The notes: generated from the letters alone by a model not told the origin. DNA of 64,000 nt from Selenomonadaceae bacterium (GCA_017527075.1 JAFXQM010000013.1:1-64000); one strand, 5' to 3'. Positions 1 through 8,235 are shown, numbered from the stretch's first letter. Numbers and translations: made by a program.

Positions 1-104
1 ATGTGAAGTTATTGTGTGAGACACTTCATATCGAAATTCCAAATGAGTATAGATAACTGCAAATAACAGTTTGTAGGGGAGTTCTGATACTCCCCTATAA
101 AAAT
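1..104. other. AT-rich structured segment without a gene
   Basis: No credible coding frame is visible. The stretch is more AT-rich than the rest and holds successive small hairpins: AACTG/CAGTT around 55-71 and a perfect 8-bp stem AGGGGAGT/ACTCCCCT at 75-96 with a 6-nt loop. It could be the 3' untranslated end of a plus-strand gene lying left of the window, since a terminator-like structure follows. Confidence 0.35.
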
Positions 105-150
105 GGCTATTTATCAACTGTTTGTTGTGACATAGCCTTATTTTTTTGGG
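105..150. terminator. Bidirectional rho-independent terminator
   Basis: GGCTAT (105-110) pairs with ATAGCC (132-137) and is followed by TTATTTTTTT on the plus strand. On the minus strand the stem is followed by ATTTTTA. It probably ends tmcAL from the right and an unseen plus-strand gene from the left. Confidence 0.6.
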
Positions 151-192
151 ATTATGCAAGAGAGAAAACCCTAAAATAAAATTAATTTTTTG

Positions 193-1410
193 TTAGGAAA
201 TGGCGTCGTGGCCGGAAGAGTTGGGGGTTGGGGAGGCGGCGAAGTCGGAATGGAGAGGGCGGGGCGGGTCGAAGAGGAGCGCGCGCAAATCTGAAGCGAG
301 TACGTCGAAGAGCAAAATTTTTTGATAGGGGGCAAGAGGTCGGCGGCGTTCGGAGAGGTCGCGGCGATTCAAATGCGCGGTGAGCTTTGTGACGGTCGGT
401 GCGGAAATTTTTTTGAGGAGAGCGCGTCCGCAGTCGTTGAAAGCCAAAACTCTGGCGCAAGTCACGGCGTCAAACTCGGCGACGTCTTGCGCGGTGAGAT
501 TCAGGAGGAAGTGGAGGAGGAGGCGGCGGATACGTGCGGCGGGATATCGGCGGGCGACGAGGCGATTAATCAGCGCGGGAAAATTTTTGGCGTCGGCGGC
601 GTTAATCAGTCGGAACTCCAAACCTTCGGTCATGCCGAAAATATTTCTGAGTTCATCAGCGCGGCTCGTGAGCAATTTGGCGATGAGCGGGCGGAAAAGA
701 AAATTTTCGTCGGGGAAAGATTTTTCGGCTTGGAGGGCGCGGAGGGTGTCGGCGGAAATTTGCGCGGAAATTTTTTCCCACGGCGGAGGAGATTGACGGA
801 GGGCAGCACGAATCGCGGAGGCGGAAGAAAATTTTTCGCGGAGAGTCAGTTCGTCGTAAGGAGCACCGACGCGGGCGATGAGCAGCGGCGAAAAATTTTC
901 GGGCAGTGCGCGCAGATATTCAACAGCGAGGATTGTGTTCGGTTGACGCAAAATATTTTCGTCGAGGCTCGTGACGCGCGACAAAATTTTGGTGACGGCG
1001 GCGGCGTAAGAAAATCCTTGGGACATGAGGCGGCGCAAGTCGTTCGGGAAAAATTTTTCGTCGAAGGCAGAGGCAGCGAGTTTGAGGGCGGCAAGGTCGG
1101 TGAGTTCGGAGCCGAAAGCCAGCGTGTCGACGACGCCCAAAGAATTGAGCAGATTGATTGCCCCGCGCGCGAAGTCTTGGGCGGAACGGACGGCGTGAAC
1201 GAACGGCAACTCCAAAACCAAATCGACGCCGCCCGCCACGGCGAGTCGCGCCCGCGTCCATTTGTCGAGGATGGTCGGCTCTGCGCGCTGAGTGAAACTG
1301 CCGCTCATGACCGCGACGATTTCCGCGCCGTAAAATTTTTTTATCTCGGCGATTTGATATGCGTGCCCCGCGTGAAACGGATTGTACTCTGCGATTATTC
1401 CAATTGCCAT
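193..1410 (-). CDS. tmcAL: tRNA(Met) cytidine acetate ligase TmcAL
   Basis: TmcAL (formerly YlbM) uses ATP and acetate to form N4-acetylcytidine at the wobble position of elongator tRNA-Met; it is a cytosolic tRNA modification enzyme. The 405-residue length matches the family. The N-terminus carries the nucleotidyltransferase signature: an AEYNPFHAGH stretch at residues 7-16 with the HxGH-type motif, then a KWTRARLAVAGGVDLVLELP segment around 47-66. The C-terminal part is helical and rich in Arg and Leu, as in relatives. The ATG start matches the conserved first strand MAIGIIAEYN. The gene is transcribed alone toward the terminator at 105-150. A structured intergenic element lies just upstream, with its A end facing this start. 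Confidence 0.93.
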   Translation of the reverse strand: MAIGIIAEYNPFHAGHAYQIAEIKKFYGAEIVAVMSGSFTQRAEPTILDKWTRARLAVAGGVDLVLELPFVHAVRSAQDFARGAINLLNSLGVVDTLAFGSELTDLAALKLAASAFDEKFFPNDLRRLMSQGFSYAAAVTKILSRVTSLDENILRQPNTILAVEYLRALPENFSPLLIARVGAPYDELTLREKFSSASAIRAALRQSPPPWEKISAQISADTLRALQAEKSFPDENFLFRPLIAKLLTSRADELRNIFGMTEGLEFRLINAADAKNFPALINRLVARRYPAARIRRLLLHFLLNLTAQDVAEFDAVTCARVLAFNDCGRALLKKISAPTVTKLTAHLNRRDLSERRRPLAPYQKILLFDVLASDLRALLFDPPRPLHSDFAASPTPNSSGHDAIS

Positions 1411-1493
1411 CGTTCAATCTCCGAAAAATTTTTTCGCCGCCAATGAAACCATAAAAACTTTTTCAAGTCAAAAAATTTTTTCACTGATGAAAC

Positions 1494-1760
1494 AAGAGGC
1501 CGCCCATGGACGGGCGGCCGCCCGCGCTTTTCACGTGATGTGAAAACAGCGGGCACTCTCAGCACGGGTTACCTTAACCGCCGAATTACGAACGAGCACC
1601 CGCCCCCGCGAGGTGTCCTTTTCTTTTGCAACTTTTCTTTTGGACAAGCAAAAGAAAAGTTGATTCAAAAAAATAAAAGTCATTCATTCAGCCCGATGAG
1701 CACGACGCCCCGCGGCAATGAGGAAAGGTTCTGCGTGTCCACTCTTGAGAAAGACGGGAC
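1494..1760 (+). repeat. Dispersed structured intergenic element, copy E1
   Basis: Copy 1 of nine. Modules in order: stem A (GGCCGCCC/GGGCGGCC, near 1497-1519), stem B (TTTTCAC-gtgat-GTGAAAA inside GCCCGC/GCGGGC), core CGCCCCCGCGAGG near 1602-1614, stem C (CAACTTTTCTTTTG/CAAAAGAAAAGTTG) and terminal hairpin D (GTCC-CTCTT/AAGA-GGGAC, 1737-1760). Stems A and B differ in sequence from other copies but stay complementary. The A end faces the tmcAL start; the D end abuts the RTX promoter. The open frame running through it looks non-coding. Confidence 0.8.
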
Positions 1761-1776
1761 GCAAAAATTTTTTCGG

Positions 1777-1807
1777 TTGACAACGGGACGGTGGGGGGGG
1801 GTATAAT
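1777..1807 (+). promoter_or_regulatory. Promoter of RTX gene 1 with G9 spacer tract
   Basis: A perfect -35 TTGACA (1777-1782) and a perfect -10 TATAAT (1802-1807) are separated by 19 bases. The last nine spacer bases are an uninterrupted G run (1793-1801). Loss of one or two G would bring the spacer to the usual 17-18 nt, so the tract could switch promoter strength by slippage. Confidence 0.7.
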
Positions 1808-1846
1808 GAACGGGAAAGTTTTTTTGTTTTGAGAGGAGGAAATTTC

Positions 1847-4800
1847 ATGGGCGAGTACATTTACAACGAAGACGACGGCAAAATCATCGCGGGCACGACC
1901 GAGGCGGACACGATTGAAAATTACGGCGCGAAAGTCTCAATCAATGCCGACAAGGGCGACGACACGATTTGGAATTGGAATCGCGGCGACGAGGACGGCA
2001 ACATCACCTTAAGCCCCGACGGCACGACGATTAACGGCGGCGCGGGCAACGACGACATCATCAACGACGGCGCAAACGTTTCAATCAGCGGCGGCAGCGG
2101 CAATGACACCGTAAACAATCTCGGCGCGAACGTGACAATCGACGGCGGCAAGGGCGACGACTCACTCAACAACAACGGGAGCAATGAAAACGTCTTGTTC
2201 GTTTACAGCGGCGGCAATGACATCATCGAAGGCTTCAACGAATCGTCGACGCTGAAAATTTCTTCGGGGACGCTCGACACCCTCGCAACCTTGAGCGGCG
2301 AAGATATTTTCCTTTCCGTCGGAAAAAACGTCATCACCCTCAGCGGCGCGGCGTGGCTGGAAAATTTCAACGTCGTGAACTCGAAGGGCAAGGCTGTCAC
2401 GCTCGGTTACAAAATCACGGGCACGGACGGCGCGGACGATATCGGCAACGACAGAGCCGGCGCGATAATCGAAGCACTCGGCGGCAATGACACCGTAACC
2501 AATTACGCGGCGAATGTCACAATCGACGGCGGCAAGGGAAAAGATTTGCTCATCAGCTGGAGCGACGGAGAAACTTCACTCAACGGCGGCGCGGGCAATG
2601 ATACGATTGAACTCGGCGGCACGAACGTCACGGCGGCGGGCGGCACGGGCAACGATTCAATTGCCCTTGGCACAATCGGCTTTGCTTACGTTTACTCAGG
2701 CGGCAATGACACAATCCGCGGCTTCGACAAAAAAAGTTATCTGGTCTTCGACGGCGACTTCAGCAGCGAACGCCTCCTCGACGGCGACGGCAACGAAACC
2801 GATACGGTCGTCGTCACGGTCAGCGGCAAAGGTTCAATCACGCTCACCGAATGCTGGACGGATGATATTCACGTTGTCGGCTCGGTGGCGGACGTCCCCA
2901 AAGTCAGTTACATCTCCAACGAAACCTCAGGCGCGAAAATCACGGGCACGGCGGGCAATGACCAAGTCGACAACACCGGCGCATCCAACGTGACGATTCG
3001 GACGCTGGCGGGCGACGACACGGTTAATAATTTTGACAGCGACGACGGCGCGGCGGATAAAGTTTACATCAACACTTCCGACGGCAACGACGAAATTTAT
3101 AACAACGGAGCAAACGTCACAATCTTGGCGGGCGCGGGCGACGATTTCGTCAACAACAACGGCGCGCAGGCTTCGGTCGACGGCGGCAGCGGCAACGAAA
3201 ATTTTTACAACAACGGAGAAGGCTCGACACTGCGCGGCGGCAAGGGCGACGATTATTTTGCCAACGAAGGCACCAACGCTCTGCTCGACGGCGGGGAAGG
3301 CAACGACGACATAAACAACTGGAGCGCGGACGTTTCAATCCTCGGCGGAGAAGGCGACGACGGAGTTTACAACGGGGCAGACGCCACGGGCACGCCGATT
3401 GACGCGGGCGCGGGTGACGACGAGATTAACAACGAGGGCGCGGGCGTAAAAATTTCTGCGGGCGACGGCAACGACACTGCCGAAAATTACGGCGCGAGCG
3501 TTTCAATCTCAGGCGGCAAAGGTGATGACGGAGTTTACAACGGCGGCTCGGACGTTTTAATCGACGGCGACGACGGAAACGATTTGATTCAGAACGGCGG
3601 CACGAATTCGACACTGCGCGGCGGAAAAGGCAATGACTCGCTCGACAACTGGGAAGACGGCGCAAACTCTCTGCTCGACGGTGGCGCGGGCAACGACGAA
3701 CTTTACAACGAGGCAACGGGCGCGACACTCGCGGGAGGCACCGGCGATAACACCTTGCGCAACAACGACGCCGAAAACGTTCTCTTCAAGCACGGCGGCG
3801 GCAACGACCAAATCGAAGGCTTCAACGACTCTTCCACCCTGCAAATCGCAAGCGGCAACTTCAACAAAATAATTGAGACCGACGGCGCGAATTTATACCT
3901 CACTGTCGGCGAAAAAGTTATCACGCTCAAAGGCGCGGCTGAACTCGAAAAAATTAATCTGGTCAACACCAAGGGCAAGACCGTTTCCTACTCGCTCGCA
4001 CCCGCCACGCTCCTCGGCACCGACGACGACGACCACTTTGAAATTTTTGTCGACGGCGCGGAAGTCAGCGCCGGCAAGGGCAACGATTTCATTCAGAACA
4101 TCGGCGGCAAAAACGTTTCACTCGTGGGCGGCGCGGGCAACGACCAAATTTCCAATCAAGCGAACTCAGAGTGGAACGAGGAAACGGGCGACTGGGAAGT
4201 TACAAGCTCGCCCGACAATGCCACAATCAGCGCGGGCGCGGGCGACGATTACATTGTCAACGAAGGAGCCGGCGTCCTCTTCCGTTACATGGGCGGCGAC
4301 GACACAATCGACGGCTTCAACGAAACTTCCACTCTGCAAATTCATTCGGGCAAATTAAATTCTGTCACCTCCGACGGCGACCATCTTTTCTTCAGCGTCG
4401 ACGACAATTTCATCACGCTTTACGGTGCCGCGCAGCTCGAAACGATTAACGTCGTCAACGCGAAGGGCAGACCGATTGCTTTCACTGTCGAAGACGTCAA
4501 CATCGTGGACAACGAGAAAAATTCCGTGACGCTCACGGGCACCGACGACAGAGACAGAATCATCAACAGCGGCGAAAAAGTTTTGGTCAATGCACTCGGC
4601 GGCGACGACACGCTCACCAATCTCGCCGCGGACTCGACGCTGGACGCGGGCACCGGCAATGATAACGTCGACAACATCGCGGACGGCTCGACGTTCGATT
4701 TGGGCGCGGGCAATGATAACATTTGGAACGAAGGCGCGAACGTATCAATCGCGGGCGGCAAGGGCGACGATGAAATTCGCAACAGCGTCGGCAACGGCGT

Positions 4801-5503
4801 CACACTCAACGCGGGCACGGGCAACGATTTTATTCAAAACAGCGGCGGCTCCAACGTGTCAATCAATGCGAGTTCGGGCGACGATTTCATTTACAACGAA
4901 ATGCTCGACACATGGAATGAAGAGACCGGCGAGGAAGAAATTATCACTCCCGACAAAGTTACAATCGCGGCGGGCGACGGCAACGATTACATTCGCAACT
5001 ACCGGGGCACGAACGTATCAATCAACGCGGGCGCGGGCGATGACACCGTCGACAACGAAAGCTCTCTGGTGACGATTGCGGGCGGCGCGGGTGACGATTA
5101 CATCTCCAGCGTCGGCGACAGCGTGATAATCAGCGGCGGCAGCGGCAACGACGAGATTGACAACGAGGGCACGGGCGTAAAAATTTCTGCGGGCGCGGGC
5201 GACGACACCCTCTGGGGCAACGCGAGCAACGACACGCTCACGGGCGGCGCAGGCTTCGACTGCTTCATCATTCGTCCCGGCGAAAGCAAAACTTACATCA
5301 CGGACTTTGACTCGAATGACCTGTTGCAGATTCTCGACGCGGACGGCGGCGACGGCTCGTTCACAAATTCTTCTTACAAAAATTCCAAGCTCACGCTGGC
5401 ACTCGACGGCGGCGGGCATGTGGTCTTCAGCGGCGTGAACGCGGACACTTCATTCAACATCAACGGCACGACGTATTCAATCAGCGGAAACAAACTGAAA
5501 TAA
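1847..5503 (+). CDS. Large RTX-like calcium-binding repeat protein (1)
   Basis: A 1218-residue protein, almost entirely repeats of about 18-20 residues built on G-N-D-x-I-x-N-x-G-A-N-V-x-I-x-G-G, a variant of the hemolysin-type (RTX) calcium-binding beta-roll. Four copies of a separate module of about 75 residues interrupt the repeats near residues 114-190, 278-350, 643-718 and 808-885; they share F/V-x-Y/H-x-GGND-x-I-x-GF at the start and ITL-x-GAA plus N-x-KGK near the end. The last 95 residues form a domain shared with the second RTX protein. No N-terminal signal peptide is seen, which fits type I secretion through a C-terminal signal, but no transporter is in the window. Start: ATG at 1847 with AGGAGG 7 nt upstream, preferred over the TTG at 1829. 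Likely surface or secreted; its target is unknown. Confidence 0.85.
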   Translation: MGEYIYNEDDGKIIAGTTEADTIENYGAKVSINADKGDDTIWNWNRGDEDGNITLSPDGTTINGGAGNDDIINDGANVSISGGSGNDTVNNLGANVTIDGGKGDDSLNNNGSNENVLFVYSGGNDIIEGFNESSTLKISSGTLDTLATLSGEDIFLSVGKNVITLSGAAWLENFNVVNSKGKAVTLGYKITGTDGADDIGNDRAGAIIEALGGNDTVTNYAANVTIDGGKGKDLLISWSDGETSLNGGAGNDTIELGGTNVTAAGGTGNDSIALGTIGFAYVYSGGNDTIRGFDKKSYLVFDGDFSSERLLDGDGNETDTVVVTVSGKGSITLTECWTDDIHVVGSVADVPKVSYISNETSGAKITGTAGNDQVDNTGASNVTIRTLAGDDTVNNFDSDDGAADKVYINTSDGNDEIYNNGANVTILAGAGDDFVNNNGAQASVDGGSGNENFYNNGEGSTLRGGKGDDYFANEGTNALLDGGEGNDDINNWSADVSILGGEGDDGVYNGADATGTPIDAGAGDDEINNEGAGVKISAGDGNDTAENYGASVSISGGKGDDGVYNGGSDVLIDGDDGNDLIQNGGTNSTLRGGKGNDSLDNWEDGANSLLDGGAGNDELYNEATGATLAGGTGDNTLRNNDAENVLFKHGGGNDQIEGFNDSSTLQIASGNFNKIIETDGANLYLTVGEKVITLKGAAELEKINLVNTKGKTVSYSLAPATLLGTDDDDHFEIFVDGAEVSAGKGNDFIQNIGGKNVSLVGGAGNDQISNQANSEWNEETGDWEVTSSPDNATISAGAGDDYIVNEGAGVLFRYMGGDDTIDGFNETSTLQIHSGKLNSVTSDGDHLFFSVDDNFITLYGAAQLETINVVNAKGRPIAFTVEDVNIVDNEKNSVTLTGTDDRDRIINSGEKVLVNALGGDDTLTNLAADSTLDAGTGNDNVDNIADGSTFDLGAGNDNIWNEGANVSIAGGKGDDEIRNSVGNGVTLNAGTGNDFIQNSGGSNVSINASSGDDFIYNEMLDTWNEETGEEEIITPDKVTIAAGDGNDYIRNYRGTNVSINAGAGDDTVDNESSLVTIAGGAGDDYISSVGDSVIISGGSGNDEIDNEGTGVKISAGAGDDTLWGNASNDTLTGGAGFDCFIIRPGESKTYITDFDSNDLLQILDADGGDGSFTNSSYKNSKLTLALDGGGHVVFSGVNADTSFNINGTTYSISGNKLK

Positions 5504-5528
5504 AAATCTGCGCGGACAAAAAAATTTT

Positions 5529-5557
5529 CCCGTCGAAAAACTCGGCGGGATTTTTTT
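5529..5557 (+). terminator. Rho-independent terminator after RTX gene 1
   Basis: CCCGTCGA and TCGGCGGG form a stem around an AAAAC loop, followed by ATTTTTTT. The same sequence ends the second RTX gene (18318-18347). Confidence 0.85.
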
Positions 5558-5615
5558 GCGAAAAAAACTTCGCCGTGATAAAATTTTTCAAAACAATGAA
5601 CGGGGAGGAAAGCTC

Positions 5616-6506
5616 ATGGAATACAAATCGGGATTCGTGGCAGTCATCGGCAGACCCAACGTCGGCAAGTCCACACTCATAAACAAAATCGTCGGGCAAA
5701 AGGTCGCAATCACCTCCGACAAGCCGCAGACCACGCGCAGCCGCATTCAATGTATTTTAACACTCGACGACGCGCAAATTATTTTTCTCGACACGCCCGG
5801 CATCCACAAACCCAAATACAAACTCGGCGAATACATGCTCAAGGCGGCGGAAGGCACGCTCAAGGAAGTCGACGCGATTTTTTTTGTCATCGACGCCACG
5901 GAAAAATTTGGCGGCGGAGAAAAATATATTTTGGAGCGGCTGGCTTCGACGACCAAGCCCGTGATTCTCGTCGTGAATAAAGTTGATTTGATTGAGCGCG
6001 AAAAAATTTTGCCGATAATCGCCGAGTACTCCGCGCGCAGAAATTTTGCGGCAGTCGTCCCGATAAGCGCGGCGGACGGCACGAACGTCGATGCGTTGAT
6101 TGCCGAGGCGAAAAATTTTTTGCCCGAAGGCGTGCAATATTATCCTGCGGACATGGTGACCGACCAGCCCGAACGATTGATTATCGCCGAGCTGATTCGC
6201 GAAAAACTTTTGCGCGCGACGCAGGATGAAGTGCCGCACTCAATCGCCGTGGACTTGGAGGAGTTCACTCGGCGCGACAACGGCACGATTTTCATTCGGG
6301 CGACGATTTACGTCGAGCGCGATTCGCAGAAGGGAATTTTAATCGGCAAGAGCGGCGCGATGTTAAAAAGCGTCGGAGCGGCGGCGCGTCCCGAAATTGA
6401 AATGCTTCTCGGCGCGAAAATTTTTTTGGACTTGTGGGTCAAAGTCAAACGCGATTGGCGCAACTCACTCGGCGCACTCCAAAGTTTCGGCTTAAAAGAT
6501 TTTTGA
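5616..6506 (+). CDS. era: GTPase Era
   Basis: Era binds 16S rRNA near its 3' end and acts in 30S ribosome assembly at the membrane-cytosol interface. The 296-residue protein has G1 GRPNVGKS at residues 12-19, G2 region TTRSR near 39-43, G3 DTPG near 59-62 and G4 NKVD near 121-124. A C-terminal KH domain follows, with GAKIFLDLWVKVK near the end. The start is ATG 5616 behind GGGGAGG; the upstream TTG-started extension has no such site. It lies alone rather than in the common ybeY-dgkA-era order. Confidence 0.97.
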   Translation: MEYKSGFVAVIGRPNVGKSTLINKIVGQKVAITSDKPQTTRSRIQCILTLDDAQIIFLDTPGIHKPKYKLGEYMLKAAEGTLKEVDAIFFVIDATEKFGGGEKYILERLASTTKPVILVVNKVDLIEREKILPIIAEYSARRNFAAVVPISAADGTNVDALIAEAKNFLPEGVQYYPADMVTDQPERLIIAELIREKLLRATQDEVPHSIAVDLEEFTRRDNGTIFIRATIYVERDSQKGILIGKSGAMLKSVGAAARPEIEMLLGAKIFLDLWVKVKRDWRNSLGALQSFGLKDF

Positions 6507-6510
6507 GGGC

Positions 6511-6538
6511 TTGCAAAAAAAATTCTGTCGGCTATAAT
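6511..6538 (+). promoter_or_regulatory. Plus-strand promoter for a short RNA
   Basis: TTGCAA (6511-6516), 16-nt spacer, TATAAT (6533-6538). A strong terminator at 6835-6866 precedes the next gene, so the product would be a discrete RNA of about 320 nt. Confidence 0.6.
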
Positions 6539-6585
6539 AAAAAAAACGCTTCGCCACGATGACGAGCGGTGTGCTCACTAAAGCG
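6539..6585 (-). terminator. Minus-strand terminator of the small toxin-like transcript
   Basis: Read on the minus strand, CGCTT (6585-6581) pairs with AAGCG (6551-6547), with an inner GAGC/GCTC hairpin, followed by eight T residues (6546-6539). Confidence 0.6.
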
Positions 6586-6646
6586 GTTTTTCGCCCACAT
6601 ATATCTAATGGTACAACGAAGGTTTGGTCGCTTAGCTGTGGAAGAG

Positions 6647-6727
6647 CTAGGCGGCCGTCTTACTGAGGAGGAGCAGGATTGCTCCGGTCAGGATTGTCAC
6701 GCGGACAATAAATCTAATCACGCGCAT
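6647..6727 (-). CDS. Small hydrophobic peptide, type I toxin-like
   Basis: A 26-codon ORF encodes a peptide with a basic N-terminus (M-R-V-I-R-F-I-V-R) followed by a hydrophobic stretch ending ILLLLSK, the profile of single-span membrane toxins such as Ibs or Fst. A strong GGGGGTGA ribosome site lies 6 nt before the ATG. The leader can fold in two exclusive ways: AATCCG/CGGATT, or AGCCCC pairing with the GGGGGT ribosome site. Own promoter (6824-6797) and terminator (6585-6539); a convergent RNA covers it completely. No homologue can be named from sequence alone, so the toxin role is inferred. Confidence 0.45.
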   Translation of the reverse strand: MRVIRFIVRVTILTGAILLLLSKTAA

Positions 6728-6796
6728 CCCTTCACCCCCAATCCGGGGCTTCGGATTTAACCGCCTGCCGTTTAAAGCACAAGCACAAGTGAGGAG

Positions 6797-6824
6797 ATTA
6801 TACCACGTCTCCAAAGAAATGCAA
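6797..6824 (-). promoter_or_regulatory. Minus-strand promoter of the small toxin-like transcript
   Basis: On the minus strand, TTGCAT (6824-6819), 16-nt spacer, extended -10 TGGTATAAT with TATAAT at 6802-6797. The expected transcript begins near 6790 with a leader of about 63 nt before the ATG at 6727. Confidence 0.6.
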
Positions 6825-6834
6825 AAGAATTTTT

Positions 6835-6866
6835 AATCCCTGTGTTCCTGCAGGGATTTATTTTTT
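6835..6866 (+). terminator. Rho-independent terminator
   Basis: Perfect 8-bp stem AATCCCTG (6835-6842) / CAGGGATT (6851-6858) followed by TATTTTTT. It separates the short RNA from the GGDEF/EAL gene. Confidence 0.85.
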
Positions 6867-6924
6867 CGCGTCGAAAGGTTGAAAAAAATTTTTATGGACG
6901 TGAAACGAAAAGAGGCGATTCAAT

Positions 6925-8223
6925 TTGAGAGCAGAAGGAATTTTGCCGACGGTCGGCAGCAAGTTTGATTCATTGACGGGGCTTTACAACCGCGAGGCAT
7001 TTTATCGGGAGGCGGCGTTGCTGTTGGGCGCGCGCTTCGACGTGAAATATTGTATCGTTTGCATGGATATAAGTTGCTTCAAAATCATCAACGACTTGTT
7101 CCATGTCGACACCGGCAATTTGATTTTGCGAGCGGCGGCGGATTATTTTAAGGCGGCACTCAACCCTCGGACTTCAATCAGCTGCCGCGCAGAGGCTGAC
7201 CATTTTATTTTGTGCGTGCCCGCCGACGAACTCCAAATCGAGCAAATCATCAAAGACCTTGATTCGCGGATTCAATCTCTCCACATCAGCCACAACATTT
7301 TATTTTTCGCAGGCATTTATCCCGTCGAAAACATCAAGCTGCCGATTGACCAAATGTGCGACCGCGCGGGCATGGCTCTGCGCCGAATCAAAGGCAGTTA
7401 CCTGACACGCTACGCTTACTACGACGCAAAAATGCGTGAGCAGATGATTGAGGAGCAACTGATAACCGGCAACATGGAAGCCGCCCTCTTGGAGAATCAG
7501 TTCACGATTTATCTTCAGCCGATTTTTAATCCGAAGAAAAACACCGTCTCAAGCGCGGAGGCATTGGTGCGCTGGTTCCACCCCGTCCACGGCATGGTCT
7601 CGCCCGGCAAATTCATTCCCGTCTTCGAGCGCAACGGATTTATCGTCCGCCTTGACCGTTTTGTTTGGGAGGAGGCGTGTCGCCTTCAGCGCAAGCGGCT
7701 GGACGCGGGCAAGTCAATCGTCCCCATCTCCGTGAATCTGTCGCGCTTAAATTTTTACAGCCTCGACCTGCCCGAATTTTTGGCGACGCTGTTGGAAAAA
7801 TATCAGCTGGAGCCGTGGATGTTGAAACTGGAAGTGACAGAGAGCGCGTACACCGACAACCAACTGCAGTTGCTGGACATGATTTCGACGTTCAGGGATT
7901 TGGGCTTCTCAATTTTGATGGACGACTTCGGTTCGGGCTATTCGTCGCTGAACATGCTCAAGGACATGCCGCTGGACACGCTCAAGGTGGACATGGCATT
8001 TATCCGCGAGCTGGAGAAGTCAAAGCGCGTGGCAATAATTTTAAAGTTCATCGTGGAGCTGGCGGAGGAGCTGGGCATGAGCGTCGTCGTGGAAGGCGTG
8101 GAAACTCAAGTGCAGTCCGATTACGTGGCGAGCCTGGGCGAGGTGGACATTCAAGGCTACTTCTTCTCGCGCCCACTGCCCATTCCCGACTACGAAAAAC
8201 TTTTGGATAAATATTCTTCTTAA
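6925..8223 (+). CDS. Degenerate GGDEF plus intact EAL c-di-GMP phosphodiesterase
   Basis: The 432-residue protein has a GGDEF-fold domain (about residues 15-170) and an EAL domain (about 185-432), with no membrane segment. The cyclase signature is replaced by AEADHF, so diguanylate cyclase activity is unlikely. The EAL domain keeps its catalytic set: EALVRW, an NLS strand with Asn, EVTES, DDFGSGYSSL, LKVD and EGVET, ending with QGYFFSRP. It is therefore predicted to hydrolyse c-di-GMP, with the first domain perhaps sensing GTP. The start TTG 6925 follows a weak AGAGGCGA site; no better start is seen. In a flagellated organism it may affect the switch between motility and attachment, but that is inference. 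Confidence 0.9.
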   Translation: MRAEGILPTVGSKFDSLTGLYNREAFYREAALLLGARFDVKYCIVCMDISCFKIINDLFHVDTGNLILRAAADYFKAALNPRTSISCRAEADHFILCVPADELQIEQIIKDLDSRIQSLHISHNILFFAGIYPVENIKLPIDQMCDRAGMALRRIKGSYLTRYAYYDAKMREQMIEEQLITGNMEAALLENQFTIYLQPIFNPKKNTVSSAEALVRWFHPVHGMVSPGKFIPVFERNGFIVRLDRFVWEEACRLQRKRLDAGKSIVPISVNLSRLNFYSLDLPEFLATLLEKYQLEPWMLKLEVTESAYTDNQLQLLDMISTFRDLGFSILMDDFGSGYSSLNMLKDMPLDTLKVDMAFIRELEKSKRVAIILKFIVELAEELGMSVVVEGVETQVQSDYVASLGEVDIQGYFFSRPLPIPDYEKLLDKYSS

Positions 8224-8235
8224 GGAACAAGTTTT

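Larger units (their letters stand above)
6545..6866 (+). ncRNA. Candidate antisense RNA opposite a small hydrophobic ORF
   Basis: The interval is bounded by a good plus-strand promoter (TATAAT at 6533-6538) and a terminator (6835-6866). It is fully complementary to a minus-strand transcript that has its own promoter and terminator and encodes a 26-residue hydrophobic peptide. The arrangement resembles type I toxin-antitoxin loci. The sequence matches no RNA family I recognise: it lacks the hallmarks of tmRNA and RNase P RNA. The plus-strand ORF in the region looks non-coding. Confidence 0.4.

Noticed and set aside
322..1446. Long plus-strand ORF of 374 codons
   Set aside because: It is the antisense shadow of tmcAL, which has clear family motifs; the shadow is low-complexity and has no ribosome site.
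1540..1806. 88-codon ORF in the spacer before RTX gene 1
   Set aside because: It reads through element E1; the frame is not kept in other copies and runs through stem-loops.
5018..5419. Antisense ORFs across RTX gene 1
   Set aside because: They arise from the repetitive, GC-biased codons of the RTX gene and show no independent start signals.
1847..5503. Possible CRISPR array, suggested by regularly spaced repeats
   Set aside because: The repeats are coding RTX motifs with continuous frame; no identical direct repeats with unique spacers or cas genes were found.
6569..6760. 63-codon plus-strand ORF in the toxin-like locus
   Set aside because: It has no ribosome site and its composition is polar and random; the minus-strand 26-codon ORF has the better signals.
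6539..6866. tmRNA, RNase P RNA or tRNA
   Set aside because: No conserved tmRNA ends, no RNase P core motif and no tRNA T-loop signature are present; no tRNA was recognised anywhere in the window.
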